A stretch of 39,091 nucleotides of DNA, from assembly GCA_045629065.1 (NCBI GenBank), contig JAZQQK010000007.1, positions 1-39,091 of the forward strand, written 5' to 3'. Below are positions 23,423-32,654 of the stretch, in pieces (position 1 is the stretch's first letter; every line of letters begins with the position of its first letter). Origin of the DNA: JAKSSM01 sp045629065. GTDB taxonomy: Bacteria; Bacillota; Clostridia; Peptostreptococcales; Anaerovoracaceae. The notes under the pieces were generated by a model, which worked only from the letters and a program-made list of their open reading frames with translations, was not told the DNA's origin and ran no database searches. The position numbers were made by a program, and so were the translations under genes.

Positions 23423-23924
23423 ATTCTTCTTCCTCCTTTAACTTAGTTTTTAACATTTCTCGTCCGCGGTTCATCTGAACCTTTACGGTTCCTTGCTTTA
23501 TTCCAAGTGCATTTGAAATCTGCTCTACGCTCATGCCTTGGAAGTAGAAGAGTTGGAGAACAATGCGGTATTTTTCTGGCAGTTCTCTAAGCGCTATGTA
23601 AAGTGCGTTCTCTTCTTTCGAATGGAATTCGAATGAGCCCTCATTCAGAGTTTCAACATCATCCATCGAAACACTGCGTTTTCGATAGGTGCTGTCTACC
23701 ACACGAAGTGAACAATTCATCGTTGTCCTGATGAGCCATGCTTTGCGATGCTCTTCATCGTTGAATTCTGGCTTACTCTTAAAGTAAATCAAGAAGACTT
23801 CTTGGAAGATGTCATCAGCGTCGGCCTGATTCTTCGTGTATGACAAAGCCACTGAATATACTGTGGTTTTGTATCTCTCAATCACGGTCTCAATACTCTC
23901 ATCATTAACAAAAGTATTGCCCAC
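23415..23924 (-). CDS. ECF-type RNA polymerase sigma factor
   Basis: 169 residues with only regions 2 and 4, as in the ECF group. Region 2 is YKTTVYSVALSYTKNQADADDIFQEVFLIYF with AWLIRTTMNCSL (about 20-75). Region 4 is LRELPEKYRIVLQLFYFQGM followed by the helix-turn-helix SVEQISNALGIKQGTVKVQM (about 110-155). It redirects RNA polymerase to a small regulon, normally including its own gene. The start codon is GTG (23924-23922) with AAAGGAG seven bases upstream. The anti-sigma gene follows with an 8-bp overlap. A TGTAACC element upstream resembles the AAC-containing -35 of ECF promoters. The nearby surface-protein promoter has no such element, so control of that gene is not supported. Confidence 0.92.
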   Translation of the reverse strand: MGNTFVNDESIETVIERYKTTVYSVALSYTKNQADADDIFQEVFLIYFKSKPEFNDEEHRKAWLIRTTMNCSLRVVDSTYRKRSVSMDDVETLNEGSFEFHSKEENALYIALRELPEKYRIVLQLFYFQGMSVEQISNALGIKQGTVKVQMNRGREMLKTKLKEEEEFG

Positions 23925-23967
23925 CCACGTTCTCCTTTCACTATTAACTCAGCCTAACCCACAAAAA

Positions 23968-23974
23968 GGTTACA
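23968..23974 (-). promoter_or_regulatory. Possible ECF-type -35 upstream of the sigma gene
   Basis: TGTAACC at 23974-23968 followed by a T-run matches the AAC-type -35 recognised by many ECF sigma factors and lies about 45 bp before the GTG start. I see no clear CGT-type -10 at the expected spacing, so autoregulation is only suggested. Confidence 0.35.
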
Positions 23975-24000
23975 CGGCTGGCGAAAATATTTTAGCAAAG

Positions 24001-24027
24001 AAACGCGGCCAGTGCAACTGGCCGCGT
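24001..24027 (-). terminator. Terminator of the 1018-residue protein gene
   Basis: ACGCGGCCAGT (24003-24013) and ACTGGCCGCGT (24017-24027) form an 11-bp GC-rich stem with a three-base loop. The minus strand then continues TTCTTT. It lies 15 bp after the stop of the large orphan gene. Confidence 0.82.
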
Positions 24028-24042
24028 AATATTTCACTATTT

Positions 24043-27000
24043 CTACACAAATCGAGATTTGTCAGCTTTTGGATTAGGAATATCTTTAATCTTTTGAACC
24101 TTGTCGAATAAAGTTTTAAGTTGCTTATCATCCTTGCAATTATCAAGTAACTTCTTGATGTTAGGTTTCATGCTTATTGTTTCGGCAAGCAGTCCTAGCT
24201 GTTCTCTATCGTATGGATCAGTTACTTTTTTGTACATATCCTTTTCTGCCTGAGTGCCGTTTTTTACCTTGTCTTTTGCATATATGTATGCAACCTTTTC
24301 CAAGAAGGCCTGCTTCATGTTAACTTTCTTATTAAAGTTATCTTGATTAATATTTCTTATAACACTCGCAGCATTGAATCTGACACTTCTTCTATTATTC
24401 TGTGATGAATCAAGTTTTGCAATGTAGTACGCATCTGCTTTGCTTGCAAGTTCATTCAATATCTCATCCTTCTTTTCACTACTCAAAGTTCTCTTTAAAG
24501 GTTCAATCGATTCGTCCAAACATTTTTTAAACTGCTTGTATTGCTCGGAATCTTTTGATGTTTCTCCATTTTTTTCTAGTATTTCCTTGAGTTCTTCGAG
24601 AGCTTGGATTTTGTAACTCTTTTCGTTGCTGCCAAACAATGTGCTAGGCTCTTTCTCAAATGTGAAGTCGATATAATTGTTTATTTTATGATATTCAACT
24701 TCTCCTTTTTGATTAGGCTTAGGTAAGTATGCGTACATTTCCACATTATTACCTCTCTTAGCATCTTTTATCAACTCATTAATGTAATTGTTGACTTTTT
24801 CAGTTCTGCTTGCGTTTGGATTATTGTCATTATACTCTTCTCCGTATATATGTCCTGATCCATTTGCCATGCAATGCAAATTCATTACCTTCTCGATTTT
24901 TTCATTATCGGAAAGATTTTTTATATTGTCATGTTCTTCTGCGGATGCCATAAGCATGTCAGCAATCTCGACTACCTTTTTCCTTATGTTCCTTTCTTGT
25001 GCGAGAGTTTCATTAGAAGCTTTATTTATCTTCCTCGCCTTTTCATTAATAGGATAAAAATCTACTACTTCGTCACCCTTGATAGTGCAAAGTTCCTCTG
25101 GATTTCCGCTAAGAGCATTCATGAAGGCATCCAGTTTTAATCTATTAGATAATATTCCAGCAAGCGTCTTGTCGTCAGCCCAAGATTTTTTATCAGAAAA
25201 TAAACTTTCTACTTGTGCAAAATATTTTCCAAAAGTTTCCGTATATTGGAAGTTACCAATAGTAGCATTCTTAATTGAATCAGCACAAGCTCTTTCTGTC
25301 ATCTTTAGAGCAACCATTTCTGCAATTGTTCCTCTTAAAGTGCTGCAAGCAGTGGTTTTCATTATTTCTTTTGCAGTTTTGCCCTCTACCAAATTAGCCA
25401 AGTTCGCAAGGTTCGCAGTTACGCCTTCATGGAACTTAATTGACGATGAAATCTCACTAACTCCTGGATTATTTAATTCCTTGAATTCATTCCAAGCATT
25501 TTCATTTCCAGGATTTTGTTCCTTGACAATTCTTTCTAAATCAGCTTCACCAATATTAGCGCTCTTTTCTATTCTGCCCCTTTCTTGGAAAGCATCTATA
25601 ATAAGTGTATTTAATAAATCGCTCTTTTGTTTTTCAGAAGGAGAGAAATTAGCATATGATAATTTCTCTTTCATTTTTCCAATATGTAATTTACCAGCTT
25701 CCTGTATTACTTTAGTATAAGCTTCTGCGGCATAAGTGTCGAATTCCTTTTGCTTTTCTATATTATTAATATCTGCTTCCTTCGGCAATTTTTCTTCAAA
25801 GAACTCTTTTTTTACATCAGCATAATCTTTTTTAAGTTGTTCGGAACTGTTTTCATTGAAGTCAAGTAATTCATCAATGCTATGGCCCTTTAGCAACATC
25901 CTACCCCAAAACAGTGTATCGAAGGCAGTTCTTCCAACAGTATACTTTGTTGCTAATCCTTTACTAAAATCTTTCTTTTGTTCATCCGTAAATTCTGTAA
26001 ATTGGCGAATCTTGCTATTAATAAATTCAATGCTTTCTTTCGTCTGAGCGCGATGTTTATCAAGTTCGCTTGGGCCATACTCAAGTTCACACATAAAGTT
26101 GATTAATGGTTCAAAGCTCACTTCCCCGCTTTCGGGATCTATACTAAAGGTTTTACTTTTGTCGGCATCTACTATCTGAGAGAGCAACGTATCCCTTGTC
26201 GCAGGGTTAAGCAGCATTTGCGTAAATAAATCCTTTGGGATTGCAGAAGTAGCGAATTGTGCCAAAACAGTGGCTTGATTGAATGTTCCCATTGTGTCCA
26301 TTTTAGAAACATCTTTTTCATCTTGTTTATTTATGAGATTGTTAATAGCTGAGTCTGTAACACTGTTTGGTAAAAATGACATTATTAGATCGTCAGCATC
26401 ATGTTCCGCATTAGATCTTGCATTTACATCTGGTCCAATATTTTGCATACCAAGAATTACTTGCTGAATACTTGTTTGTGCTGCTATAGCGATTGAAGTA
26501 TTTGTTGCAATATCAGATAATTCTTCATAGTAACTTAATGCATCTCTTTCGCCGTCTTTATCTACTAACTGTTTGTATTTCTCACCGACCAATTCTTTAA
26601 AGCGGGCCATTTCCTGATGAGCATCATTATGAATGAAAACAGTGATTAGCAATTGTTCTCTTTCTTCCAATGACAGTTTTTCAAAGGAGTAATTATCTTT
26701 TTTAATTAAATCATTAATGAAATTCCTTGTGCCTAACACTACATTAATGTAACAATCTGCCATATGGGAAAGAAATTCCTTTTGTTCATCTTCAGTCAAA
26801 GGTTCATCTTTATGCACCATAGAGTAAAGCTTATTTCTTTCATTTTCTAGGTCTCTTTTAACTGCATCTTCTTCATTTTCGTATGGATCATAAATCTGCT
26901 GATAAGTATATTTCGATAGCATTCCACCCATAATTGCAGTATCTAAAGCCATTCGAGTAAATGAAAATTTCGTATCAATTTTATTGACAAATTCATTCTT

Positions 27001-27099
27001 TTGGTTAAGATCAAAACCCGAAATGTTTTGATATATATTGCCGAATTTTTCCATTTCGACACGTTCTTCATAATACTCTTTAAAACTCTTCTTTGGCAT
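24043..27099 (-). CDS. Large cytoplasmic alpha-helical protein of unknown function, internally duplicated
   Basis: 1018 residues, family not recognised. No signal peptide, membrane segment or catalytic motif is visible, and the composition is charged and helix-rich. Two segments align by eye. Residues about 36-170 (KIDTKFSFTRMALDTAIMGG, EFLSHMADCYINVV, LSLEEREQLLITVFI) correspond to about 375-515 (GLATKYTVGRTAFDTLFWGR, EFDTYAAEAYTKVI, FSPSEKQKSDLLNTLI), so the N-terminal two thirds arose by duplication. The C-terminal 400 residues differ. The frame opens earlier, but AAAGGAG correctly spaced before ATG 27099 fixes the start. Single gene with its own terminator. A weak promoter (TTGAGA 27150-27145, 16 bp, TAAAAA) is possible. 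It could be a structural scaffold or a toxin/effector-like protein, but nothing in the sequence decides this. Confidence 0.8.
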   Translation of the reverse strand: MPKKSFKEYYEERVEMEKFGNIYQNISGFDLNQKNEFVNKIDTKFSFTRMALDTAIMGGMLSKYTYQQIYDPYENEEDAVKRDLENERNKLYSMVHKDEPLTEDEQKEFLSHMADCYINVVLGTRNFINDLIKKDNYSFEKLSLEEREQLLITVFIHNDAHQEMARFKELVGEKYKQLVDKDGERDALSYYEELSDIATNTSIAIAAQTSIQQVILGMQNIGPDVNARSNAEHDADDLIMSFLPNSVTDSAINNLINKQDEKDVSKMDTMGTFNQATVLAQFATSAIPKDLFTQMLLNPATRDTLLSQIVDADKSKTFSIDPESGEVSFEPLINFMCELEYGPSELDKHRAQTKESIEFINSKIRQFTEFTDEQKKDFSKGLATKYTVGRTAFDTLFWGRMLLKGHSIDELLDFNENSSEQLKKDYADVKKEFFEEKLPKEADINNIEKQKEFDTYAAEAYTKVIQEAGKLHIGKMKEKLSYANFSPSEKQKSDLLNTLIIDAFQERGRIEKSANIGEADLERIVKEQNPGNENAWNEFKELNNPGVSEISSSIKFHEGVTANLANLANLVEGKTAKEIMKTTACSTLRGTIAEMVALKMTERACADSIKNATIGNFQYTETFGKYFAQVESLFSDKKSWADDKTLAGILSNRLKLDAFMNALSGNPEELCTIKGDEVVDFYPINEKARKINKASNETLAQERNIRKKVVEIADMLMASAEEHDNIKNLSDNEKIEKVMNLHCMANGSGHIYGEEYNDNNPNASRTEKVNNYINELIKDAKRGNNVEMYAYLPKPNQKGEVEYHKINNYIDFTFEKEPSTLFGSNEKSYKIQALEELKEILEKNGETSKDSEQYKQFKKCLDESIEPLKRTLSSEKKDEILNELASKADAYYIAKLDSSQNNRRSVRFNAASVIRNINQDNFNKKVNMKQAFLEKVAYIYAKDKVKNGTQAEKDMYKKVTDPYDREQLGLLAETISMKPNIKKLLDNCKDDKQLKTLFDKVQKIKDIPNPKADKSRFV

Positions 27100-27165
27100 T
27101 TTTTCTCCTTTTTGACAATCAATTTTTAATGTATCATTTAATAATCTCAACCTGATATTAATAGT

Positions 27166-27189
27166 AAGGCGACAGTTTCCTGTCGCCTT
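27166..27189 (-). terminator. Hairpin after the APC permease gene
   Basis: AAGGCGACAG (27166-27175) and CTGTCGCCTT (27180-27189), 10 bp with a GAAA loop on the minus strand. The downstream sequence ACTATTAAT has only a poor T-tract, so termination may be partial or the hairpin may protect the 3' end. Confidence 0.6.
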
Positions 27190-27211
27190 AAATAACATAT
27201 GAAATATCTAA

Positions 27212-28636
27212 TTATTTCAATTCTTTCTTTGAGTCGTCCTGACCACGCTTGAATAACCAACCGATGAACATTACAACTGCGAAGAAGATTAAGAATCCGA
27301 AGATCTGTTGAGGATTCTTGCCTACCCAGCAGCAATAGCACATGAAGATGCAGCAGCATACGCCGAGTCCAGGAAGAATGAATCTCTTAAAGAAACCGAA
27401 TTCCTTTGCTTTTGCCATAAGGCCAATCATCATTGGGATGTAGAGAGCATATAAGCAGATGATTGCGATTTCATCGCCTTCCCAGCCTACCCACCAGGAT
27501 TGGTGAACGTGTGCGAAGAAGTCAGGTCCATCTAACCACATCATTGCGTTCCAGCCATACCAGAAGCCGCCCATTGCCATTCCGAATACACCAGACTTGA
27601 TAACGAAGTTGTTTTGCTTATCAACGTCACCGAAGAATTCTGGCTTAGGTCCTAAGCCACGAGCAGATACTGAGTAAAGTCCTCTAGCGGAGCTCATGAT
27701 TAAGCCGTTCATTGTTCCTAAGCAGGAAATTGTAATGAATACATATACGATAGTTCCGATTACATTACCGAACATTGCAGAGAATGCAATCTTTGGAAGA
27801 GTTTCGCCAAGAGGCCATGTTGCTTGAATTGTAGCAACATCTCCTACATAACCCATAGCAAAGATGTATAAGCAATATACGATTGTTACGAATAATGAAC
27901 CACCGATTAAAGCGAGTGGAAGATTTCTCTTTGCGTTCTTTAATTCTTGGTTAATTGATGTTGCAAGAATCCATCCTTCATAAGCGAATGCGAATGCAAC
28001 TACACCACCGAATACACCACCTTCAGTAGGAGTGTAAGCTGGAGTGTTAACAAATTCAAGAACGTTTGTGATATTGCCATTTACTAATCCAGCGATTGTT
28101 CCGCCAATACCCATGATGAGGATTGGTACGAGTTTGATAACTGTCATACTTACCTGAAGCTTACCAGCAAGCTTTGGTGAGAGAATGTTAATAGCATAGC
28201 CAATCATTAAGAAAGCAGCACCGACACCGATTGTAACTGGATTTAAGCTACCATTAGCAAAGTCAAATGTTGAAATTCCGAATAATGCGCAGAAGAACAT
28301 TGCTGCGAAGAATGCGAGTGTAGCTGCAAGTACTGGTGTATAAATAGTTGTCATAAACCAGCCTACATAATATGCGAACTTGTTGCCGAGAGCCATTTCA
28401 GCATAGTCAACAACACCGTTTACTCTTTCATACTTACTACCTAACTCAGCAAATACAAGTGAGCAGATAATGCAAATAACACCAACGATAGCAACAACTA
28501 AAACGCCTTGTGCTAAGTTGCCGCCAGTAAGGTTAAGTACCTTACCACCTTTAATGAAGATACCAGAGCCGATTACGATACCGATTACCATAGCAATTGC
28601 GGTAGGAAGGCCGTAGCGTTTTTCCATTTGTTCCAT
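27212..28636 (-). CDS. APC-superfamily amino-acid permease
   Basis: 474 residues with about twelve membrane helices. The APC signature in the first helix is clear: AIAMVIGIVIGSGIFIKGG. Further family features are ELGSKYERVNGVVDYAEMALGNKFAYYVGWF (helix 2-3 region), VAFAFAYEGWILATSINQELKNAKRNLPLAL, and ISCLGTMNGLIMSSARGLYSVSARGL. It resembles the L-type/SteT-like amino-acid exchangers more than sodium symporters, but the substrate cannot be read from sequence. AGGAG lies eight bases before ATG 28636. Single gene with a good sigma-A promoter whose -10 lies inside a nested dyad, so regulated expression is likely. A cysteine-rich helix near the end (GLGVCCCIFMCYCCW) is unusual. Confidence 0.9.
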   Translation of the reverse strand: MEQMEKRYGLPTAIAMVIGIVIGSGIFIKGGKVLNLTGGNLAQGVLVVAIVGVICIICSLVFAELGSKYERVNGVVDYAEMALGNKFAYYVGWFMTTIYTPVLAATLAFFAAMFFCALFGISTFDFANGSLNPVTIGVGAAFLMIGYAINILSPKLAGKLQVSMTVIKLVPILIMGIGGTIAGLVNGNITNVLEFVNTPAYTPTEGGVFGGVVAFAFAYEGWILATSINQELKNAKRNLPLALIGGSLFVTIVYCLYIFAMGYVGDVATIQATWPLGETLPKIAFSAMFGNVIGTIVYVFITISCLGTMNGLIMSSARGLYSVSARGLGPKPEFFGDVDKQNNFVIKSGVFGMAMGGFWYGWNAMMWLDGPDFFAHVHQSWWVGWEGDEIAIICLYALYIPMMIGLMAKAKEFGFFKRFILPGLGVCCCIFMCYCCWVGKNPQQIFGFLIFFAVVMFIGWLFKRGQDDSKKELK

Positions 28637-28682
28637 AAGTCTTTCTCCTAAAAAATTCTTTTATAATACCGTGGCAAAAAAT

Positions 28683-28726
28683 AATTGCCCTTAACGTAGC
28701 AATTATACTGCTAATTAAAGGCAATT
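28683..28726. promoter_or_regulatory. Nested dyad operator candidate over the permease promoter
   Basis: Inner pair TAGCA (28697-28701) and TGCTA (28709-28713) flank the -10. Outer pair AATTGCC (28683-28689) and GGCAATT (28720-28726) share nearly the same centre, and the right outer arm overlaps the -35. This is suitable for a dimeric or tetrameric repressor. Confidence 0.5.
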
Positions 28727-28730
28727 ACAA
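28702..28730 (-). promoter_or_regulatory. Sigma-A promoter of the APC permease
   Basis: TTGTAA (28730-28725), a 17-bp spacer, TATAAT (28707-28702), giving a leader of about 60 nt. Confidence 0.78.
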
Positions 28731-28784
28731 GATATTTTATTAAATTTTCAGAAAATTCTCAAAAGTCTTTTCTACGAGCCGCTT

Positions 28785-30758
28785 CTATTCTTCTTCGTCG
28801 AATGCACCCATGTAAAGTTGATAGTATCTACCCTTCTTTGCCATAAGCGTATCGTGGTTACCGCTCTCAATGATTCTGCCCTTATCCATTACCATGATTT
28901 GGTCAGCGTTTTGGATAGTTGAAAGTCTGTGAGCGATTACGAATACGGTCCTTCCCTTCATCAAATTATCCATACCTTTTTGAACGATTTGTTCTGTGTG
29001 AGTATCGATAGATGATGTAGCTTCATCAAGAATCATAACAGGTGGATCTGCTACTGCGCAACGTGCAATTGAAAGCAATTGTCTTTGGCCTTGTGAAAGT
29101 CCAGAGCCGTCTCCTTCTAATACCGTATGATATCCATGTGGGAGCATACGGATGAAACCATCTGCATTTACGAGTTTTGCGGCTTCAATGCATTCCTCAT
29201 CAGTAGCGTTTAAGTTACCGTATCTGATGTTTTCCATAACGGTACCAGTGAAAAGATTTACATCCTGAAGTACTACGCCTAAAGACTGTCTTAAGTCTTT
29301 CTTTACGATGTGGTTAATATTGATACCATCGTATCGAATCTTACCATCTGCTATATCATAGAAACGATTGATTAGGTTAGTAATTGTAGTCTTGCCAGCG
29401 CCTGTAGCGCCTACCAAGGCTACCTTTTGACCTGGCTCTGCATGGATGCAAATATCTGTGAGAACTAATTGTTCTGGCTCATATCCGAAATCTACCATAT
29501 CTAAGATGATGTCGCCTTTGAGTTCGGTCAAATCACCTTTGATTATTTCACCATCGTGGCCTACATGGTCTATTCTCTTCCAAGCCCACTTGCCAGTTTT
29601 TTCTTCGCATTCTGTCAATACGCCATCTACATATTTTGCGTTTACTAATGTGCAGTCTCCAGCATCTTCCTCAGGCTTTTCATCGAGGAGTGCAAAGATT
29701 CTGCCTGCACCAGCCATAGCCATGATTACGGAGTTCAACTGCTGCGAAACCTGTGTGATTGGGTTCATGAAGTTTCTAGAAAGAACTAAGAATGATGCAA
29801 TAGTTCCGAGTGTGATTGTGGCTTCACCACCAACTGACAAGTTTGTGACTCCAGCAATTGCTAATGCTCCGCCGACTAAAGCTACGAGTACATAAATGAT
29901 GTTACCAAGGTTGCCCATAAAAGGCATTACTACCATCGCTAGAGCATTGGCTTTACCCATGTGCTTTTCAAGCAAAACATTCTTTTCGTCGAAGCCTTCC
30001 TTGGCCTTTTCTTCATGGCAGAATACCTTGATGACCTTCTGGCCGTTAATCATTTCCTCTATATAGGCATTCATGTTTGCGAGAGATGCCTGTTGCTTTA
30101 CGAAGTACTTACCGGACTTGCCTGCAATGGCCCTTACAGCGACGAAGCTGAATGCAGTAAATCCTATTACGAGGAGAGTGAGCCAAATGCTCAAGTGAAT
30201 CATGGATCCGAGAACCATAAGAAGCGACAAGATTGAGCTGATCAATGATGTGAGCGTCTGTGAAATCATCTGTCTCAGAGCATCTGCATCGTTAGTGAAG
30301 TGGCTCATGATGTTGCCTTTTTTATGCGTATCAAAATATCTGATAGGCAAAGCTTGAAGGTGCTCGAACATTTCGTCACGAATACCTTTTAGAGTTCCCT
30401 GAGATACTACGGCCATTATTCTAGCATAAGCGAATGATGAAACGATTCCGATGGCAAATATTACACACATCTTAAGTATCATCATGAGCAATGCTGTAAA
30501 GTCTGGGTTGTCTGTAAGTAAAAGTGGTTCAATGTAATCATCGATCAAACTTTGAATAAAGAGTGACGACATTACTGAAGCTATAGTAGTTAAGATGATA
30601 CATATTACTACGAGCACCAGTTTTGCTCTATATGGCTTCATATAGGCCAAGAGACGTTTGATTACATCCTTGTCGAGTGTCTTTAACGCACCTTTTTGGA
30701 GCATCTGCTTTCCGCCTTTGCCTCCGCCCATTGGACGTGATTCCTGTGGATTAGGCAT
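28785..30758 (-). CDS. ABC exporter half-transporter, catalytic-site subunit
   Basis: 657 residues: an N-terminal tail rich in Gly and Lys, six membrane helices (about 40-340), then the nucleotide-binding domain. Walker A GATGAGKTT, Q-loop VVLQDVNLF, signature LSQGQRQLLSIARC, Walker B VMILDEATSSID with the catalytic Glu, and VIAHRLST with the switch His are all present. An insertion of about 50 residues rich in Glu, Asp and Lys separates the membrane and nucleotide domains. The frame runs back to 30911, but GGGAGGTGATT before ATG 30758 marks the start, 8 bp inside the previous gene. With that gene it forms a heterodimeric exporter of the TM287/288 or BmrCD kind (multidrug or lipid export). 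Substrate unknown. Confidence 0.93.
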   Translation of the reverse strand: MPNPQESRPMGGGKGGKQMLQKGALKTLDKDVIKRLLAYMKPYRAKLVLVVICIILTTIASVMSSLFIQSLIDDYIEPLLLTDNPDFTALLMMILKMCVIFAIGIVSSFAYARIMAVVSQGTLKGIRDEMFEHLQALPIRYFDTHKKGNIMSHFTNDADALRQMISQTLTSLISSILSLLMVLGSMIHLSIWLTLLVIGFTAFSFVAVRAIAGKSGKYFVKQQASLANMNAYIEEMINGQKVIKVFCHEEKAKEGFDEKNVLLEKHMGKANALAMVVMPFMGNLGNIIYVLVALVGGALAIAGVTNLSVGGEATITLGTIASFLVLSRNFMNPITQVSQQLNSVIMAMAGAGRIFALLDEKPEEDAGDCTLVNAKYVDGVLTECEEKTGKWAWKRIDHVGHDGEIIKGDLTELKGDIILDMVDFGYEPEQLVLTDICIHAEPGQKVALVGATGAGKTTITNLINRFYDIADGKIRYDGININHIVKKDLRQSLGVVLQDVNLFTGTVMENIRYGNLNATDEECIEAAKLVNADGFIRMLPHGYHTVLEGDGSGLSQGQRQLLSIARCAVADPPVMILDEATSSIDTHTEQIVQKGMDNLMKGRTVFVIAHRLSTIQNADQIMVMDKGRIIESGNHDTLMAKKGRYYQLYMGAFDEEE

Positions 30759-32553
30759 CGAAATCACCTCCCGTCTGACCCATCTTATTCTGAGTCTCAT
30801 ATACTTCGCGATAAATCTCGTTGGACTCGAGCAAGTCTTCATGCTTACCCATTGCAGCAATTCTACCGTTGTCCATAACGATGATGAGATCTGAATCCTT
30901 AATGGATGCAATTCTCTGCGCGATGATAATCTTTGTTACATCTGACTTTTCGTGTGCAAGAGATTCCCTGATCATCGCATCGGTCTTCATGTCACATGCT
31001 GAAGTTGAGTCATCTAAGATTAAAATCTTAGGATTCTTTAGGAGAGCTCTGGCTATACAAAGTCTCTGTCTCTGTCCACCAGAAACATTCGTACCACCCT
31101 GCTCAATATGAGTGTTATATCCATCCTCAAATGTGCTGATGAACTCATCGCAGCAAGCCACATGGCATGCGTGCTTTATTTCTTCGAAAGAAGCATTTTC
31201 ATTACCCCAGCGGAGATTCTGAACGATACTTCCAGAGAATAAAACATTCTTTTGGAGAACCATTGATACTGCGTTTCTCAGTGATTCGATATCATAGTCT
31301 CTTACATCTACTCCGCCTACTTTTATGGAACCACCCGTTACATCATAAAGTCTAGGGATGAGCTGTACAAGGGATGATTTGGAAGAACCAGTGCCCCCCA
31401 TAACACCAACTGTCATTCCGGAATCGATGTGAATGTTTATGCCTTCGAGAACCTTTCGTCCCGCAGTTTGAGTTTTCTCTTCTGTGAGGTTTTGTTCTTT
31501 GTTCTTATGAATATATTCAAAATCTACATTTTCGAAATCAATGGAACCATCTTTAACATCCATAACTGCATTTTCTGGGTTCTTGATTTCACTATCTTCT
31601 TCTAAGATTTCAATGATACGCTTAGCAGATTCGATAGCCATTGTAAGCATTACAAATACTACGGAAATCATCATCAAACTCATGAGAATTTGTGTAGTAT
31701 AAGTAATCATACTCATGAGCTGGCCTGTAGTTAAACCGAGTGCTTCATTGTTTCCAGAAGCAACAATCATCTTAGCGCCTATCCATGCGATTAGGATTAC
31801 GCAAAGGTACATGCTGAACTGCATTACAGGACCTACCCAAGCCATCGTCTTTTCTGCATTAGAGAAATCCTTAAAAATCATACCTGATACGGATTTGAAC
31901 TTCTTATTCTCGAAATCCTGACGGTTATAAGATTTTACAACTCTTACTGCTGAAAGGTTTTCCTGAACAGTATTGTTCAACTTATCGTATGTCTTGAATA
32001 CCCTGTTAAATATTGGACGAACTTTGCCTAATAATATTACAGCTGCTGTAATAAGAATAGGCATTGCTACCAAGAACACAAGTGCAAGCTTGCGGTTAAC
32101 GCTAAATGCTGCGACAAGTGCAAAGATTAACATTCCGGGCGCTCTTACGCAAATTCTAGTTATCATTTGGAAAGCTTGCTGAACATTCTGCACGTCCGTA
32201 GTAAGTCTTGTTACAATGGATCCAGTGGAGAACTTATCGATAGAAGCGAATGAGAACTCCTGAACCTTGTAGTACATTGCCTTTCTGAGATTCTTCGCAA
32301 AGCCGGCCGATCCCAATGGTGATGTGATTGCGGCTGATGTTCCAAATATCAGTGATACCAATGCAAAACCAATGAGCATGATACCATAGTGTTTAATAAC
32401 CTGCATGTCCCCGACATTAATGCCTTGGTCAATCATCTTGGCCATATAGAATGGTATGACGATTTCCAAGAATGTCTCGCAAAGAACCAATAAAGGTGTA
32501 GCTATGGTATAGCCCCAATATCCTTTTATGTATTTTCCTATTTTCTTAACCAT
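30751..32553 (-). CDS. ABC exporter half-transporter, degenerate-site subunit
   Basis: 600 residues: six membrane helices (about 15-320) and a nucleotide-binding domain. The nucleotide site departs from consensus. Walker A reads GGTGSSKSS (Ser for the usual Gly before Lys), Walker B is ILILDDSTSACD with Asp in place of the catalytic Glu, and the switch region is IIAQRIAS with Gln for His. Its signature NVSGGQRQRLC is intact and would complete the active site of the partner. This is the split seen in asymmetric heterodimeric exporters. First gene of the pair, overlapping the second by 8 bp. A promoter whose -35 lies in the preceding terminator stem reads into it. No MarR or TetR regulator is adjacent. 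Confidence 0.93.
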   Translation of the reverse strand: MVKKIGKYIKGYWGYTIATPLLVLCETFLEIVIPFYMAKMIDQGINVGDMQVIKHYGIMLIGFALVSLIFGTSAAITSPLGSAGFAKNLRKAMYYKVQEFSFASIDKFSTGSIVTRLTTDVQNVQQAFQMITRICVRAPGMLIFALVAAFSVNRKLALVFLVAMPILITAAVILLGKVRPIFNRVFKTYDKLNNTVQENLSAVRVVKSYNRQDFENKKFKSVSGMIFKDFSNAEKTMAWVGPVMQFSMYLCVILIAWIGAKMIVASGNNEALGLTTGQLMSMITYTTQILMSLMMISVVFVMLTMAIESAKRIIEILEEDSEIKNPENAVMDVKDGSIDFENVDFEYIHKNKEQNLTEEKTQTAGRKVLEGINIHIDSGMTVGVMGGTGSSKSSLVQLIPRLYDVTGGSIKVGGVDVRDYDIESLRNAVSMVLQKNVLFSGSIVQNLRWGNENASFEEIKHACHVACCDEFISTFEDGYNTHIEQGGTNVSGGQRQRLCIARALLKNPKILILDDSTSACDMKTDAMIRESLAHEKSDVTKIIIAQRIASIKDSDLIIVMDNGRIAAMGKHEDLLESNEIYREVYETQNKMGQTGGDFDA

Positions 32554-32589
32554 TTTTCTCCTTTCAAAATACTCACTTTCGACCCTTAT

Positions 32590-32618
32590 ATTCTACCATA
32601 AAAACAAATCCCTCTCAA
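32590..32618 (-). promoter_or_regulatory. Promoter of the ABC exporter pair, overlapping the bactofilin terminator
   Basis: TTGAGA (32618-32613, inside the terminator stem and loop), a 17-bp spacer, TAGAAT (32595-32590). AAAGGAG precedes the ATG at 32553. Confidence 0.5.
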
Positions 32619-32631
32619 CATGAGAGGGATT
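32597..32631 (-). terminator. Bactofilin operon terminator
   Basis: AATCCCTCTCA (32607-32617) and TGAGAGGGATT (32621-32631), an 11-bp stem with a three-base loop. The minus strand continues TGTTTTTA. Confidence 0.88.
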
Positions 32632-32654
32632 AATCTTTTGTGAAAATTTGGTGA

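Noticed and set aside
25079..25720. 213-codon plus-strand open frame inside the large orphan gene
   Set aside because: Antisense to the 1018-residue frame, which has a proper ribosome binding site, duplication structure and terminator.
30759..30911. 51-residue extension of the second ABC half-transporter
   Set aside because: It overlaps the conserved end of the first half-transporter in another frame, and GGGAGGTGATT clearly marks ATG 30758.
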